NCBI RefSeq assembly: GCF_000469135.2
Contig: NZ_CP048117.1
Location: forward strand, 2,269,501-2,333,500
Length of the DNA: 64,000 nucleotides
From: Bacillus sp. SB49
GTDB lineage: Bacteria > Bacillota > Bacilli > Bacillales > Halobacillaceae
Direction of reading: 5' to 3'
Of the stretch, positions 16,736-27,096 are shown piece by piece; the first letter of the stretch is position 1; each line of letters begins with the position of its first letter. The notes below the pieces were generated by a model, which worked only from the letters and a program-made list of their open reading frames with translations, ran no database searches and was not told the DNA's origin. The translations under genes were made by a program, and so were the position numbers.

Positions 16736-17854
16736 TTACTGGAAAGTGAACGGTTCCGTTACCGCCTCGGATACCATAATGTTCATCCTTTCATCCTTAT
16801 TACACTCCTGCTCAAGGAAATCTTTAATGACCGGACAGATGAGCTTTTCGACATGGTGACCGGGATCAATGACAGCAAGCCCCATTTCCAAAGCGTCCTG
16901 CGCTGCGTGGAACGTCATATCGCCTGTTATATAGACATCTGCGCCCATGCGCTTCGCTGCATGAATGTATTTCTCTCCACTTCCTCCGAGAACAGCAACC
17001 TTTTTCACTTGCTTGTCCATTCTGCCTGTAACACGTAAAGCCGGAATCTCATAGGCAACCTTCACTTTTTCAGCGAACAGTTCCAGTGCTTCAGGAGCAT
17101 CCAGCTCCCCAATCCGGCCAAGCCCATAAGAGGCACCTTCATTCAATAGTGGATAGATGTCATAGGCGACTTCCTCATAAGGATGCGCCTCTTCCATAGA
17201 CCGGAGCACATCTTTGAGCTTACGCTTTTCCACAATCGTCTCCAACCTCACCTCATCGACGGTTTCCAGTTTTCCGCTTTCCCCGAGATAAGGGTCCGTA
17301 CCTTCCAGAGGGAGAAAAGCTCCATGCCCTTTACTTTGGTAAGAGCAGTGGCTGTAATTGCCGATATGGCCCGCGCCGGCGTACCCCAGGGCTGCCTGGA
17401 CGTTAGACGCATGTGTCTCCGGGACGAAAACAACAAGCTTTACAAGCTCTTCTTTCCCTGTTTCCATCAATGGTCTCGTGTCCTTCAACCCGAGGGCATC
17501 TGCCATCACATCGTTTACACCGCCACTTGCAATATCCAGATTGGTATGGGCGGCATAGACGGTGATATCATGTTGGATCAGTTTGCGAACGACCCGCCCC
17601 TTCGGCGTATCAAAGTTAATTTGATGAAGCTTGACGAATAGTAGCGGATGATGGGCAATAATTAAATCGACGTTCTTTTCAACGGCTTCATCCACGACGT
17701 TCTCCAACACATCCAGCGTCACCATAACGTTACGGACGGGTTTATTTAATGATCCCACCTGAAGGCCGACATTATCCCAATCGTAGGCCAACGTTTTAGG
17801 TGACCACTCTTCCAACCGTTTAATAATCTGTTGTGCTGTCATGGTTGCATTCAT
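16736..17854 (-). CDS. yqfO: Nif3-like dinuclear metal-centre protein YqfO
   Basis: NIF3/DUF34 family hexameric protein; annotated in some databases as GTP cyclohydrolase I type 2 but true function remains unsettled. The metal-site motifs are visible: DNVGLQVG near the start, IIAHHPLLF, AAHTNLD, and near the C-terminus DPGHHVEK. A central insert (about 130-235, with HPYEEVAYDIYPL) is the PII/CutA-like domain typical of the long form. Start ATG 17854 is chosen: it has AAGGAGG upstream, overlaps the trmK stop as ATGA, and gives 372 residues, the B. subtilis YqfO length. Confidence 0.92.
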   Translation of the reverse strand: MNATMTAQQIIKRLEEWSPKTLAYDWDNVGLQVGSLNKPVRNVMVTLDVLENVVDEAVEKNVDLIIAHHPLLFVKLHQINFDTPKGRVVRKLIQHDITVYAAHTNLDIASGGVNDVMADALGLKDTRPLMETGKEELVKLVVFVPETHASNVQAALGYAGAGHIGNYSHCSYQSKGHGAFLPLEGTDPYLGESGKLETVDEVRLETIVEKRKLKDVLRSMEEAHPYEEVAYDIYPLLNEGASYGLGRIGELDAPEALELFAEKVKVAYEIPALRVTGRMDKQVKKVAVLGGSGEKYIHAAKRMGADVYITGDMTFHAAQDALEMGLAVIDPGHHVEKLICPVIKDFLEQECNKDERMNIMVSEAVTEPFTFQ

Positions 17855-18558
17855 GACCCCAATTCCTCCTTCAGCCAATCGATTTCTTGCTGCAATCGGG
17901 CTATTTTCTCTTCATCGAATCGCGCCGCCCGCTTCACCTGGCTGAGCACGTATTCCTTCTTTTGCTTTTCCTCTTTACATTTCTGTATAAACGCATCATT
18001 TCTTTCAGACAAGAGAAACGGTCCGAGCCACAATTCCTTCTCTTTGTTCGATGTATAAGGTCTTTCCGGTTCTCCTTTTTCTGCAACGAGCACTTCATAG
18101 ATGTGACCGTTCTCTTCGAGGATCTGTTCTTCGATGAGCTCGTACCCGTTAGCGATGTACCAAAGGCGAAGTGCCTTAGCATCGATGTTCGGCTGTGTAA
18201 TGATCCTTTCGACTGAATCAAGTTTATCTTTGCCCTGCTCGAGGATATCCCGGATCAAGGGACCGCCCATTCCCGCTATCGTGATTTGTTGGATGCCGTC
18301 TTCTGGCTGGATCACTTCGAGCCCATTTCCAAGCCGCACATCAATCCGTGCCTCCAGGTTTTGTGTCTGCACTTCGTCTACTGCACTTTGAAACGGTCCT
18401 TGATTTACTTCCCCGGCAACAGCACTCGCCGATTCATCTTTAAGGCAGACATAGCAAGGCAGATAGGCATGGTCGGAACCGATATCCGCAAAGCGGGCCC
18501 CTTTCGGCAAATAGTCGGCTACAACAGCCAGACGGTCAGATAATTGGTTAACATTCAT
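17851..18558 (-). CDS. trmK: tRNA (adenine22-N1)-methyltransferase TrmK
   Basis: SAM-dependent enzyme methylating A22 of tRNA. Rossmann motif FADIGSDHAYLP near residues 20-31 binds SAM; a conserved AGMGGPLI (N-G/P-like catalytic loop) follows, and the C-terminus is a coiled coil (EEKIARLQQEIDWLKEELG). Start ATG 18558 is preferred by alignment with YqfN and because a further-upstream ATG would fall inside the cccA terminator; the Shine-Dalgarno is weak, so ATG 18570 is possible. Translationally coupled to yqfO by a 4-base overlap. Confidence 0.9.
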   Translation of the reverse strand: MNVNQLSDRLAVVADYLPKGARFADIGSDHAYLPCYVCLKDESASAVAGEVNQGPFQSAVDEVQTQNLEARIDVRLGNGLEVIQPEDGIQQITIAGMGGPLIRDILEQGKDKLDSVERIITQPNIDAKALRLWYIANGYELIEEQILEENGHIYEVLVAEKGEPERPYTSNKEKELWLGPFLLSERNDAFIQKCKEEKQKKEYVLSQVKRAARFDEEKIARLQQEIDWLKEELGS

Positions 18559-18582
18559 AGTTTTCTTCATTCCCTCTCTCAT

Positions 18583-18623
18583 AAAAAGAAAAGCTTTCTG
18601 AAACAGCCCAGAAAGCTTTTCTT
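18583..18623 (-). terminator. cccA terminator
   Basis: Perfect 15-bp stem AAGAAAAGCTTTCTG / CAGAAAGCTTTTCTT (18586-18600 and 18609-18623) followed by TTT on the minus strand, ten bases after the cccA stop. Confidence 0.88.
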
Positions 18624-18632
18624 ACCTGTTAC

Positions 18633-19001
18633 TTATTTTTTCTCTGCCAGCCATTCGGCCAGCTGTGTAGCTTGCTCTCCGGTGTAAAGCCCGGCAGGCA
18701 TCGCGGAACCTTTTCCGTTTACAATGATATCCTCAATTTCTTCAGCGGAATAGCGGCTGCCTACTTCCTGCAGGTTAGGACCTGCGCCACCGCTTAAGTC
18801 GCCTCCGTGACAGTTGGAACATTTGCTTTGGAACATCTCTTCAGGGTTAGCATCTACCGTTTCTTCTTGCTGCTCTCCGCCGCCTTCTTCTTCGTTCTGA
18901 ATGGCTTCGCGTTGATTGTTACCTGCTGTGGATACAATGATCATAGCGATGATCCCCAGAACAGCAATCACTGCGAATGGAATCACAGGGTTTCTTCTCA
19001 T
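18633..19001 (-). CDS. cccA: Membrane-anchored cytochrome c550
   Basis: Small c-type cytochrome on the outer face of the membrane. With the ATG at 19001 it has 122 residues: an N-terminal membrane anchor (about 8-26), an acidic Glu/Gln/Gly-rich linker and a cytochrome c domain. Haem is attached at CSNCH (Cys61-Cys64-His65); GSAMPAG supplies the distal Met. AAGGAGG lies nine bases before ATG 19001; the in-frame TTG nine bases upstream touches the Shine-Dalgarno and is rejected. Position between trmK and sigA matches B. subtilis cccA. Confidence 0.94.
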   Translation of the reverse strand: MRRNPVIPFAVIAVLGIIAMIIVSTAGNNQREAIQNEEEGGGEQQEETVDANPEEMFQSKCSNCHGGDLSGGAGPNLQEVGSRYSAEEIEDIIVNGKGSAMPAGLYTGEQATQLAEWLAEKK

Positions 19002-19110
19002 CGGTTGCAACCTCCTTATGTATTCCCACTTATTAAATTTTTCACGTCTGTCCGACTATCTTTATTCTACTTGAAAACTGTTTCATATAAAAGAGTAAAC
19101 CTGTGAAATT

Positions 19111-19647
19111 TTACAAATTCACAAGTACTGCGAGTAGTAAAAATCCCGCCAAACCAGAAATCGTAAGGGTTTTCACGCTGAGACGGTGTCCGATGGCTAC
19201 CCAAAGAAAGCAATGAAAAGCGGCCGTCCACGCCAAACTGGATGAACCAGGGAAATAATACCCCACCGCTGTTATCGAAAGAACGAAGAAGATAAGCAGA
19301 CCGACAATCAGAGGAAGCGGAAACCAAATCGATTTTCTATATTTTAACCAACCCGAATGAATCCATGCAGTGATTACAAAACTCGACAAAAGCCCTGTTT
19401 GCATTATGATTCCCATTTGAGTAAAATAAATGACAAGAAATGAAAGGGGTAACAAAATCAGGGTAACAGCTAAAAAGCTGTAGAACAGGAGACTGCTCCA
19501 CTTCAGCCGGGAACCTCTTTTTTCCTCCTGACCGTCTCCCTGAGTATAGAGAGCCAACAGGAAATCACAGTACGTAGCAGGCAGTAGACGATTTTGCTTC
19601 CAGTAATGGATCTCATTGATTATGACCTTCGTACGCTCATCTCTCAT
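19111..19647 (-). CDS. Unrecognised integral membrane protein
   Basis: I do not recognise a family. The 178-residue product begins with a ~55-residue cytosolic part containing INEIHYWKQNRLLPATYCDF, then carries about five or six hydrophobic helices (about 55-75, 80-100, 108-125, 130-150, 155-176). Start ATG 19647 has AGGAGG five bases upstream. It lies between the sigA terminator and cccA on the same strand; B. subtilis has nothing there. Any promoter must overlap the sigA terminator region. Confidence 0.7.
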   Translation of the reverse strand: MRDERTKVIINEIHYWKQNRLLPATYCDFLLALYTQGDGQEEKRGSRLKWSSLLFYSFLAVTLILLPLSFLVIYFTQMGIIMQTGLLSSFVITAWIHSGWLKYRKSIWFPLPLIVGLLIFFVLSITAVGYYFPGSSSLAWTAAFHCFLWVAIGHRLSVKTLTISGLAGFLLLAVLVNL

Positions 19648-19664
19648 AGCATCCTCCTGAAGCC

Positions 19665-19712
19665 AAAATAAAAACCCAGAACCCGTTTTCTGCAAGAAAA
19701 GGGTCCTGAGTC
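19665..19712 (-). terminator. Terminator of the dnaG-sigA operon
   Basis: Long stem of about 17 pairs with one mismatch (arms 19711-19695 and 19691-19673) capped by TTGC, followed by a TTTTTATTTT run. Starts eight bases after the sigA stop. Confidence 0.9.
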
Positions 19713-19719
19713 TGTGGGC

Positions 19720-20853
19720 TTATTCCATGAAGTCTTTCAAACGTTTGCTTCGGCTCGGATGTCTCAGCTTACGCAGAGCTTTAGCTTCGATTTGACGGAT
19801 CCTTTCGCGTGTGACACCGAACACTTTCCCTACTTCTTCAAGCGTGCGTGTGCGGCCATCATCCAGACCGAAACGAAGGCGGAGGACGTTTTCCTCACGG
19901 TCCGTCAATGTGTCAAGCACGTCTTCGAGCTGCTCTTTTAATAGTTCATAGGCTGCATGGTCAGAAGGAGATGTCGCTTCCTGATCCTCAATGAAGTCTC
20001 CCAGATGAGAATCATCCTCTTCCCCGATAGGCGTTTCCAAAGATACAGGCTCCTGAGCAATCTTCAGAATCTCTCTTACTTTATCCGGGGTAAGATCCAT
20101 GTCCTGTGCGATTTCTTCCGGTGTAGGCTCTCGGCCAAGATCCTGCAGAAGCTGACGCTGGACGCGAATCAATTTGTTGATCGTTTCCACCATGTGAACA
20201 GGAATACGAATCGTACGAGCCTGGTCAGCAATGGCGCGGGTAATCGCCTGTCTGATCCACCACGTTGCGTACGTGCTGAACTTGTACCCTTTTCGGTAAT
20301 CAAATTTCTCAACCGCTTTGATCAGGCCCATGTTCCCTTCTTGAATGAGATCAAGGAACAGCATGCCGCGACCTACATAACGCTTGGCGATACTGACGAC
20401 CAAACGAAGGTTTGCTTCCGCCAAGTCCCGCTTCGCTTCTTCATCTCCACTTTCAATCCGCTGTGCCAGACTGATTTCATCTTTAGCAGAAAGAAGGTTG
20501 ACGCGCCCGATTTCTTTCAAGTACATACGGACTGGGTCATTGATTTTCACACCGGGAGGTACACTTAAATCGTTGAGGTCGAATTCCTCTTCTTTGTCGA
20601 GCTGTTTCATACTTGGATCCGATTCAGAGTCACCGATTACCTCGATTCCCTGCTCACTTAAGTGCTCGTAGAATTCATCCATCTGATCTGAATCCAATTC
20701 AAAATTGGAGAGCTTTTCAGCGATTTCCTCGTATGCAAGCACCCCTCTTTTCTTACCTATTTCCACTACCTGCTCTTTTGCCTGCTCAAGGGTCAATTCT
20801 GTCTGATTTTCCGTTTCTTTAGAACGTGATGGCTGTTGTTTCTTATTTGCCAT
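19720..20853 (-). CDS. sigA: RNA polymerase housekeeping sigma factor SigA (RpoD)
   Basis: Primary sigma factor of 377 residues. Domains in order: region 1.1-like acidic N-terminus, region 1.2 ([12 protein letters not shown]), region 2 with core-binding [20 protein letters not shown] and the -10-reading [19 protein letters not shown], region 3, and region 4 with LRFGLDDG and the -35-reading helix-turn-helix [23 protein letters not shown] 20853 is preferred because GGAGGGGG lies just upstream and it matches the B. subtilis start; an upstream in-frame start has no ribosome-binding site. Lies 38 bases after dnaG. Confidence 0.98.
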   Translation of the reverse strand: MANKKQQPSRSKETENQTELTLEQAKEQVVEIGKKRGVLAYEEIAEKLSNFELDSDQMDEFYEHLSEQGIEVIGDSESDPSMKQLDKEEEFDLNDLSVPPGVKINDPVRMYLKEIGRVNLLSAKDEISLAQRIESGDEEAKRDLAEANLRLVVSIAKRYVGRGMLFLDLIQEGNMGLIKAVEKFDYRKGYKFSTYATWWIRQAITRAIADQARTIRIPVHMVETINKLIRVQRQLLQDLGREPTPEEIAQDMDLTPDKVREILKIAQEPVSLETPIGEEDDSHLGDFIEDQEATSPSDHAAYELLKEQLEDVLDTLTDREENVLRLRFGLDDGRTRTLEEVGKVFGVTRERIRQIEAKALRKLRHPSRSKRLKDFME

Positions 20854-20891
20854 GTGTCCCCCTCCTTCCAACAATCTATACAAACTAAAAC

Positions 20892-22706
20892 CTAGTTGTG
20901 TTTTAAGGCTTGTTTCCTTTTAATGAGATCCATTGCAATCTGGGCTGCTTTAATTGGATCATTTTGCTGTTCTGCTTTTTTCAGTTCGGCTTCTAATCCT
21001 TTAATGTCCGTCCGATCCGTCTGTTCTGATCGTATCCTTACGATATAATCCTGGATTTCCTGATCGGAGATTTCTTCTCCGTTCGGTGCCATCGCCAGCT
21101 CAACGGCCAGATTCTTAATAGAAGGATCCTCAATTCGTTCCACAAACTGGCTGACATCTGATTCATTGCCGTCTTCATAATATGCGTAAAGATGGGTCAC
21201 AATGACCTGATGATCTTCAATATTGAAAGCTCCCCCTATTTCCTCCTGAACTTTATCAGCAATATAAGGATCGTTCAACATATACGCAATCAGCTTTCTC
21301 TCCGCATTATGAAAAGCAGGAAGCAGCTTCTTCTGCACCGATGACTGTCTCGTTGTAGTGTTAGTATATCGGTTATTGCTTTCCTTATCCTTGGGAGCTT
21401 CCCTGCCCCTGATCGACTGTACTTCCTCTTTCAGCGTGTCGATCGATAATCCAAACTCCGACGCGATATCATTAAGGTAGTGCTCTCTTTCAATCGCACG
21501 GTCCAACGTGGAAATCTCTTGTAATACCTTTTCGATATAAGCAATTTGATCTCCTTCTAATTGGAGGTTATAATCGCGCCTGAGATAGCTCATCATGAAC
21601 GAAATATACGTTTCGCTCGTGTCCAGCACTTCTTTCCGGAAACGTTCACCGCCGTGTTTTTGAATAAAGTCATCCGGATCAAGTCCATCGGGCACTCGGG
21701 CCACATACGTTTGACAGCCTACGCTTTTCACAAGTTTAGCCGCCTTTACGGCTGCCTCTATACCCGGCTTGTCCCCGTCATAACAGACAATAATCTGATC
21801 CACATATTTTTTGAGAAGGTTTGCCTGAGCACTTGAAATGGCAGTTCCCATGGTCGCTACACCATTATGAACCCCGGCTTGATCTGCGGAAATAACGTCC
21901 CCGAACCCTTCAAAAAGGATAACCGATTTTTCTTTTCGAATCGACGCCCTCGCCTGGTCGAAATTGTATAAGAGTCTTCCTTTGTGAAACAGTTCGGTCT
22001 CCGGGCTGTTTAAATATTTCGGCTCCTGCTTCCCAAGAGAACGGCCGGCAAATGCGACTGTCTTTCCAAGGTGATTGCGCAGGGGGAATATGACTCTCCC
22101 TCGAAAACGGTCGGCGTAATCTCCCTGATCGTTAACACTCAGCAAACCCGCCTTCACCATTGTCTGCGGATGAAAACCTTTCTTCTCAAGAAACGTGACC
22201 ACAAAGTCCTTCGATTCCGGGGAGTAGCCCATTTGGTACTTTTGTATCGTCTCATCGGTAAACCCCCGATCAATCAGATACTGATAGGCTTCCCGGCCTT
22301 CTTTGGAATTCTTTAACAAATGATGATATAATTTGGTAAGCCACTTATGTGCTTCCAACATTGCTTGGGCTTCTGTACTCTTTTCGGATGGCCGCTCATT
22401 TGTCACCTGATCAGGCAGATCAATGCCGGCCTGCTCGGCGAGCTGCTTAAGCGCCTGTATAAAGCTGAAGCCCTCCATTTCCATCAGAAAGGTATAAACA
22501 TTCCCTCCCTTTCCACAACCAAAGCAGTGAAATATCTGCTTATCCTGAGAAACGGAAAAAGAAGGAGTGCTTTCTCCATGAAAAGGACAAAGACCAAAGT
22601 AGTTTCTTCCTTGCTTCTTTAAGTCGATATAATTACCGATAACATCGACGATATCTATCGACTTTCTAATCTGATCGACAGTTTCTTCTGGGATATGTCC
22701 AGCCAT
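20892..22706 (-). CDS. dnaG: DNA primase DnaG
   Basis: Synthesises RNA primers at the replication fork. The 604-residue protein has the N-terminal CHC2 zinc ribbon (Cys40, His43, Cys61, Cys64), the catalytic core, and a TOPRIM domain with [10 protein letters not shown] (acidic Glu) and CYDGDKPG (DxD-like pair); the C-terminal ~150 residues form the DnaB helicase-binding domain. Weak Shine-Dalgarno (GGTGA). Central gene of the yqxD-dnaG-sigA operon. Confidence 0.97.
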   Translation of the reverse strand: MAGHIPEETVDQIRKSIDIVDVIGNYIDLKKQGRNYFGLCPFHGESTPSFSVSQDKQIFHCFGCGKGGNVYTFLMEMEGFSFIQALKQLAEQAGIDLPDQVTNERPSEKSTEAQAMLEAHKWLTKLYHHLLKNSKEGREAYQYLIDRGFTDETIQKYQMGYSPESKDFVVTFLEKKGFHPQTMVKAGLLSVNDQGDYADRFRGRVIFPLRNHLGKTVAFAGRSLGKQEPKYLNSPETELFHKGRLLYNFDQARASIRKEKSVILFEGFGDVISADQAGVHNGVATMGTAISSAQANLLKKYVDQIIVCYDGDKPGIEAAVKAAKLVKSVGCQTYVARVPDGLDPDDFIQKHGGERFRKEVLDTSETYISFMMSYLRRDYNLQLEGDQIAYIEKVLQEISTLDRAIEREHYLNDIASEFGLSIDTLKEEVQSIRGREAPKDKESNNRYTNTTTRQSSVQKKLLPAFHNAERKLIAYMLNDPYIADKVQEEIGGAFNIEDHQVIVTHLYAYYEDGNESDVSQFVERIEDPSIKNLAVELAMAPNGEEISDQEIQDYIVRIRSEQTDRTDIKGLEAELKKAEQQNDPIKAAQIAMDLIKRKQALKHN

Positions 22707-22743
22707 ATTATCACCATACTACTCCATTATTCTTGCTCTTCCT

Positions 22744-23205
22744 TCAAAATCCTTCTTGCTCTCTCAACAGCGCTGAAAAAACTTCGCGAAACTTGTCCCG
22801 GTCTTCCATTGTAAAGGAAGAAGGGCCTTTCCATCGTTTCCTCTGTTTCATCGTCTGCTGACGGAGAAACTTCTGATTCATAATATGATCGGCATCGCCT
22901 TCTCTAATCAGTTTACCTCTAGGCGTCATGACATAAACCCTTTTGGGCGTAAGCAGGACGGCCAGAGACAAGTCCTGTGTAATGACGACATCGTACTTTT
23001 TTACATGATTGAGAATGTATAAATCGACAGACTGCGATCCGTGATCTACAAACGTCCATTCCATCATCGATTTGTTCATGCTGTAATGATTGACGGTCGC
23101 GATGAATTGAGGAGTTAGTTCATACTGGCTGCATACTTCGACTATTTCATCCTGGACCGGGCAGCTGTCTGCATCCACCCATACGGTTATATTATGTTTT
23201 GGCAT
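22744..23205 (-). CDS. yqxD: YaiI/YqxD family protein (DUF188)
   Basis: A 153-residue protein of the YaiI/YqxD family, which has a PIN-like fold; function unproven. The family signature VWVDADSCPVQDEI is at residues 8-21, and VITQDLSLAVLL and VYVMTPRGKLI follow. It is first in the dnaG-sigA operon, as in B. subtilis. ATG 23205 has no Shine-Dalgarno at normal distance; an AGGAGG lies about 27 bases upstream with no in-frame start after it. Confidence 0.9.
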   Translation of the reverse strand: MPKHNITVWVDADSCPVQDEIVEVCSQYELTPQFIATVNHYSMNKSMMEWTFVDHGSQSVDLYILNHVKKYDVVITQDLSLAVLLTPKRVYVMTPRGKLIREGDADHIMNQKFLRQQTMKQRKRWKGPSSFTMEDRDKFREVFSALLREQEGF

Positions 23206-23413
23206 AGTATCAGTATTTCTACAATAAGCGGTAGAATCCTCCTAAATTACGAATGTTTTATTATTCTGAAAAGTTCACAGGGGTGTTAAGCAGCGTTCCC
23301 TGTTGGAAGATAAGGGAAAAGCGGTTCTCCCTTAAGGATTTTTACCACAAATAGATATTATAATACATTCCTCCTGTTTATGCCATGTCCAATTTTACCT
23401 AAATTCATTCTTC
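23206..23413. other. Intergenic region upstream of the dnaG-sigA operon
   Basis: Contains an orphan AGGAGG (minus strand, near 23237) and a 7-bp inverted repeat TAAGGGA/TCCCTTA (about 23309-23332). No convincing sigma-A promoter was identified although the operon must start in or above this region. Confidence 0.4.
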
Positions 23414-23447
23414 CCAACAAAAGTCGCGCTTAATCAAAGCGCGACTT
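23414..23447 (-). terminator. Terminator of ccpN-yqfL
   Basis: Perfect 11-bp stem AAGTCGCGCTT / AAGCGCGACTT (23421-23431, 23437-23447) followed by TTGTTGGG; the T-run is short. Confidence 0.8.
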
Positions 23448-23459
23448 CCTTCATCTTTA

Positions 23460-24278
23460 CTATTGCTGAGCATCTTTGCGGAGTTTGTTCAAAATAACGT
23501 TAGCTGTCTCTTCCACTGCTTTGTTGGAAACATCGATGACCGGACAGCCGATCCGCTCTACGATCTTGTTGAAATGATTAAGTTCCTGATTAATTCTGTC
23601 CATATTCGCATAGCTCGCCTGCGCCCCAAGACCAAGCGACTTCAGACGTTCTTTACGGATATCGTTCAGCTTCTCCGCACTGATCTTCAAGCCGATGCAT
23701 TTCTCCGGATCAACCCGGAACAACTCAGAAGGAGGCTGGACTTCCGGAACAATTGGAACGTTCGCTACCTTTAAACGCTTATGAGCCAGGTATTGCGATA
23801 GCGGAGTTTTAGATGTCCTTGATACGCCGATCAAAACGATGTCCGCTTTGGTAATCCCTCTTGGATCCCTGCCGTCATCGTAACGGACGGCGAACTCTAT
23901 CGCTTCCACCCGCTTGAAGTAATCTGCATCCAGTTTGTGAACAAGACCCGGTTCAAGCCGTGGTTTGATATGCAGATGGTCTTCCATTAACTCCATCATA
24001 GGTCCCATGATGTCTACACACTTAACGCCCAGCTTGTCGGCTTCTTTCATAAGATGATCCCTGAATTCCGGAACAACAAGAGTGAAACCGATCATAGCGC
24101 CCTGCTCCTTTGCCTGCTGGACCGCCTCGTTAATGGTCCCCTTATCTTCTACATACGGAATGCGCTGCAAATCGAACGGTCCATCATCGAATTGGCTGAG
24201 ACAGGCTTTCACGACCAATTCCGCTGTTTCACCGACGGAATCCGAGAGTACATATATCAATGGTTTATCCACGATTCC
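23460..24278 (-). CDS. yqfL: Pyruvate phosphate dikinase / PEP synthase regulatory protein family (YqfL)
   Basis: Member of the DUF299 family of bifunctional ADP-dependent kinase/pyrophosphorylases that regulate PPDK or PEP synthase by threonine phosphorylation. The start of the fold, [17 protein letters not shown], and the P-loop-like [15 protein letters not shown] are visible. ATG 24278 (272 residues) has GAGGAAGG upstream and fits family length. It follows ccpN by 19 bases; in B. subtilis the YqfL homologue modulates CcpN activity, so the pair likely forms a gluconeogenesis control unit. Whether it acts on a dikinase in this organism is not visible. Confidence 0.9.
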   Translation of the reverse strand, partial: GIVDKPLIYVLSDSVGETAELVVKACLSQFDDGPFDLQRIPYVEDKGTINEAVQQAKEQGAMIGFTLVVPEFRDHLMKEADKLGVKCVDIMGPMMELMEDHLHIKPRLEPGLVHKLDADYFKRVEAIEFAVRYDDGRDPRGITKADIVLIGVSRTSKTPLSQYLAHKRLKVANVPIVPEVQPPSELFRVDPEKCIGLKISAEKLNDIRKERLKSLGLGAQASYANMDRINQELNHFNKIVERIGCPVIDVSNKAVEETANVILNKLRKDAQQ

Positions 24279-24297
24279 CATCCCTACCTTCCTCGAC

Positions 24298-24924
24298 TCA
24301 TAAATGTTGATCCCGGGCAAGCTCAACGAGAGCCTTCGTAATATTTGTTTTCGTCAACCTTCCGACTACGACCTGCCCACTTTCCTCGGGTGTAACGACA
24401 GGAAGCCCGTCGATCTGCTTCTCAATCAATTTTTGTGCGGCATCCAAAAGAAGGTCTTCGGGTTGACATACGGTTATATTCGGCATACGTGTCATGATGA
24501 TGTGGACGGGTACAGAGGTCAAATCTTGATTGCCGATGCTTGCACGCAGCAAATCTTTCCTCGAAAGAACACCGACGAGGTGCGTGTGCTCATTGATTAC
24601 GAAAAGGGTCCCTACATCTTCCAGGAACATTGTGCAGATCGCATCATATGCAGACACGTTTTCGTCGACGACAATCGGTATCGATTGGTATTCCTCTACT
24701 TTGAATTTCTTCAACTTTTCAGTGAAGAGCTCGGACCCCGTCTTGCCGGTGAAGAAGTATCCGACACGGGGCCTGGCATCCAAGTAACCGGCCATAGTCA
24801 AAATGGCCAGGTCCGGACGCAGGGTAGCCCGCGTCAAATTCAAGCGCTCCGCTATGTTCTCCCCGGTGATCGGTCCATTGTCTTTCACGATTTGTATGAT
24901 TTGTTCCTGTCGATTAGATAATTC
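24298..24924 (-). CDS. ccpN: Transcriptional regulator CcpN (HTH plus CBS pair)
   Basis: Repressor of gluconeogenic genes (gapB, pckA in B. subtilis) under glycolytic conditions. The N-terminal winged HTH ([20 protein letters not shown]) is followed by two CBS domains (about 80-135 and 145-205) that bind adenine nucleotides in the B. subtilis protein. Start is probably TTG 24924 ([11 protein letters not shown]), which has AGGGTGGTG five bases upstream; an earlier in-frame TTG at 24951 lacks a ribosome-binding site. Length 208 residues. Upstream of yqfL as in B. subtilis. Confidence 0.92.
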   Translation of the reverse strand, partial: ELSNRQEQIIQIVKDNGPITGENIAERLNLTRATLRPDLAILTMAGYLDARPRVGYFFTGKTGSELFTEKLKKFKVEEYQSIPIVVDENVSAYDAICTMFLEDVGTLFVINEHTHLVGVLSRKDLLRASIGNQDLTSVPVHIIMTRMPNITVCQPEDLLLDAAQKLIEKQIDGLPVVTPEESGQVVVGRLTKTNITKALVELARDQHL

Positions 24925-25008
24925 CAATCCATCACCACCCTGATCACTCAATGTGACATACTATTTACTATTATAGCTCATATTCTTCTTCGGGTAAAAG
25001 GGGGTGAC

Positions 25009-27096
25009 TCAGAACTGCTGCTTCCACTCGATTGCATTCAAGTCTGCAAACAGATAAACATCTTCAGCAATGGCTTTCAGCATGCTTAAACGATTAAGGC
25101 GTACGTTCTTGTCTTCGGCCATGACCATAGTGTGTTCAAAGAATGCGTGAATAGGTTCAGCAAGTCCGGACAACTTATTCAGTGCATCCTCCCACTGCTC
25201 CTGTTGCAGAAGTGCCACATACGCTTCGTGTATGGATTGATGTACTTGATGAAGTCGTTCTTCTTCCGCGTTTTCAAACAAGGATGGATCGACTGTTCCT
25301 GCATCCTCAGCCTTTTTAGCAAGATTCAGTACACGCCCCAGTGCTTCATGGACTGGTTTAAATGCCTGATCCTGTCTTTTCTCAACGAGGATACGTCCTT
25401 TAGCAGAAGCGGAAGGAAAGACACCGATGCCGTTTGCAAGCACCGCTTCGACGATATCCGGATCGATATGGTCTTCTCTTAACAAATACGCGGCACGAAC
25501 ACGGAAAAATTCGTGAAGATCTTCATGGACTTCTTCTTTCGTGCGGGTCGGCAGGCTCAGTTCTATGTAGAACTGGTGCACAAGGTCAATGAGGTTTTCC
25601 ACTGGCACGTTCCACTTTCTCTCATTCAAAGTCTGTAAGATTCCAAGCGCTTGACGACGTAAGCCGTATGGGTCTTGAGAACCGGTTGGAATAATGCCGA
25701 TAGAGATACTTCCGACAATGGTATCGAGTTTGTCAGCTATACTTACGATGGAGCCGATGACGCTTGCTGGCACCTCTCCATTTGCCTGACGAGGCATGTA
25801 GTGCTCATTAATTGCGACAGCAACTTCTTCCGGTTCTCCGAAGATGCGGGCGTACTTCTCCCCCATCACGCCCTGAAGTTCCGTGAACTCATCCACCATT
25901 TGTGTAACCAAGTCGAATTTGCTGATTTCTGCTGCGCGTACCGCATGTTTTCCAGTCGTTTCATCCAGGTCAAGCCACTCACTCAATTTCTTTGTAATGG
26001 CAACGATCCGCTGCACTTTATCAGCAAGCGTCCCGAGCTCTTCCTGGTAGACCATCCGGGACAGCTTCTCCATTTTCTGGTCGATGCTGCCTTTTTGATC
26101 TTCCTCGTAGAAGAATTGAGCGTCTTTTAAGCGGGCCTTTAGAACCTTTTCGTTCCCTCGTGCAACATTCTCTATATGCTTTTCATTCCCGTTCCTTACT
26201 CCTACGAAATAGGAGAGGAGCGTTCCTTCTTTAGAACGAACAGGGAAATATCGCTGATGCTCCTTCATAGAAGTAATCAATGCTTCTTCCGGAATGGCGA
26301 GGAATTCATCGGAGAAGCTTCCACTGAACACTGTTGGATATTCCACAAGATGGGTAACTTCATTCAACAGGTCTTCATCAATGATGAGTTTCCAGCCTTT
26401 TGATGCTTCCAAAGCTTTTAACTGACGATGGATTTCCTGTTTCCTCTCTTCGGCTGAAGCAAGAACGTTTTGATCCTTCATTATTTGTTCGTACTGGTCA
26501 GCAGAAGGGATCGTCGTCTTTCCACCGAGGAAGCGATGACCGAATGTTGTTTTACCGGCTTCTACATTCTCAATGGTGAAAGGAATGACTTCTTCTCCGA
26601 AAAGTGCTGCAATCCAGCGAATCGGGCGGACATAGCGAAGATCACGATCTCCCCACCGCATGTTTTTCGGGAACGAGAGACTAAGGAAGACTTCACGAAA
26701 CTGTTTCAGCAGTTCGAAAGTTTCCTGGCCCTCGATATACTTGTTGACATGGACATATTCCGTTCCGCCGATTTCTTTGAAGTAGATGTCATCGACACCT
26801 TTTCCCTGCCCCTTGGAAAAACCGATGGCAGCTTTCGTCCAGTTGCCTTCTTCATCCAATGCGATTTTCTTGGCCGGTCCTTTTGCTTCTTCCTCGACAT
26901 CCGGCTGTTTTTCCGCTACATCCGTGATTTGTACAGCGAGACGACGTGGGGTGGCGAAGTCTTTCACAGCCCCGTAAGGAATGCGGTTCTCTTCCAACCA
27001 AGCGATGGTCTTCTCTTTTAATTGACCGATGGCATCATCGATAAATCGTGCCGGTAATTCTTCAACTCCAAGTTCAAACAATACGGTTTTACTCAT
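25009..27096 (-). CDS. glyS: Glycyl-tRNA synthetase beta subunit
   Basis: Beta subunit of the bacterial alpha2beta2 glycyl-tRNA synthetase; binds tRNA-Gly and is needed for aminoacylation. The 695-residue product starts with the family signature [13 protein letters not shown], contains RRLAVQI, GHRFL, and [12 protein letters not shown], and an HD-like and anticodon-binding C-terminal region (about 500-690). AAGGAGGAG precedes ATG 27096, which lies eight bases inside glyQ (translational coupling). The gene shares the T-box control of glyQ. Confidence 0.97.
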   Translation of the reverse strand: MSKTVLFELGVEELPARFIDDAIGQLKEKTIAWLEENRIPYGAVKDFATPRRLAVQITDVAEKQPDVEEEAKGPAKKIALDEEGNWTKAAIGFSKGQGKGVDDIYFKEIGGTEYVHVNKYIEGQETFELLKQFREVFLSLSFPKNMRWGDRDLRYVRPIRWIAALFGEEVIPFTIENVEAGKTTFGHRFLGGKTTIPSADQYEQIMKDQNVLASAEERKQEIHRQLKALEASKGWKLIIDEDLLNEVTHLVEYPTVFSGSFSDEFLAIPEEALITSMKEHQRYFPVRSKEGTLLSYFVGVRNGNEKHIENVARGNEKVLKARLKDAQFFYEEDQKGSIDQKMEKLSRMVYQEELGTLADKVQRIVAITKKLSEWLDLDETTGKHAVRAAEISKFDLVTQMVDEFTELQGVMGEKYARIFGEPEEVAVAINEHYMPRQANGEVPASVIGSIVSIADKLDTIVGSISIGIIPTGSQDPYGLRRQALGILQTLNERKWNVPVENLIDLVHQFYIELSLPTRTKEEVHEDLHEFFRVRAAYLLREDHIDPDIVEAVLANGIGVFPSASAKGRILVEKRQDQAFKPVHEALGRVLNLAKKAEDAGTVDPSLFENAEEERLHQVHQSIHEAYVALLQQEQWEDALNKLSGLAEPIHAFFEHTMVMAEDKNVRLNRLSMLKAIAEDVYLFADLNAIEWKQQF

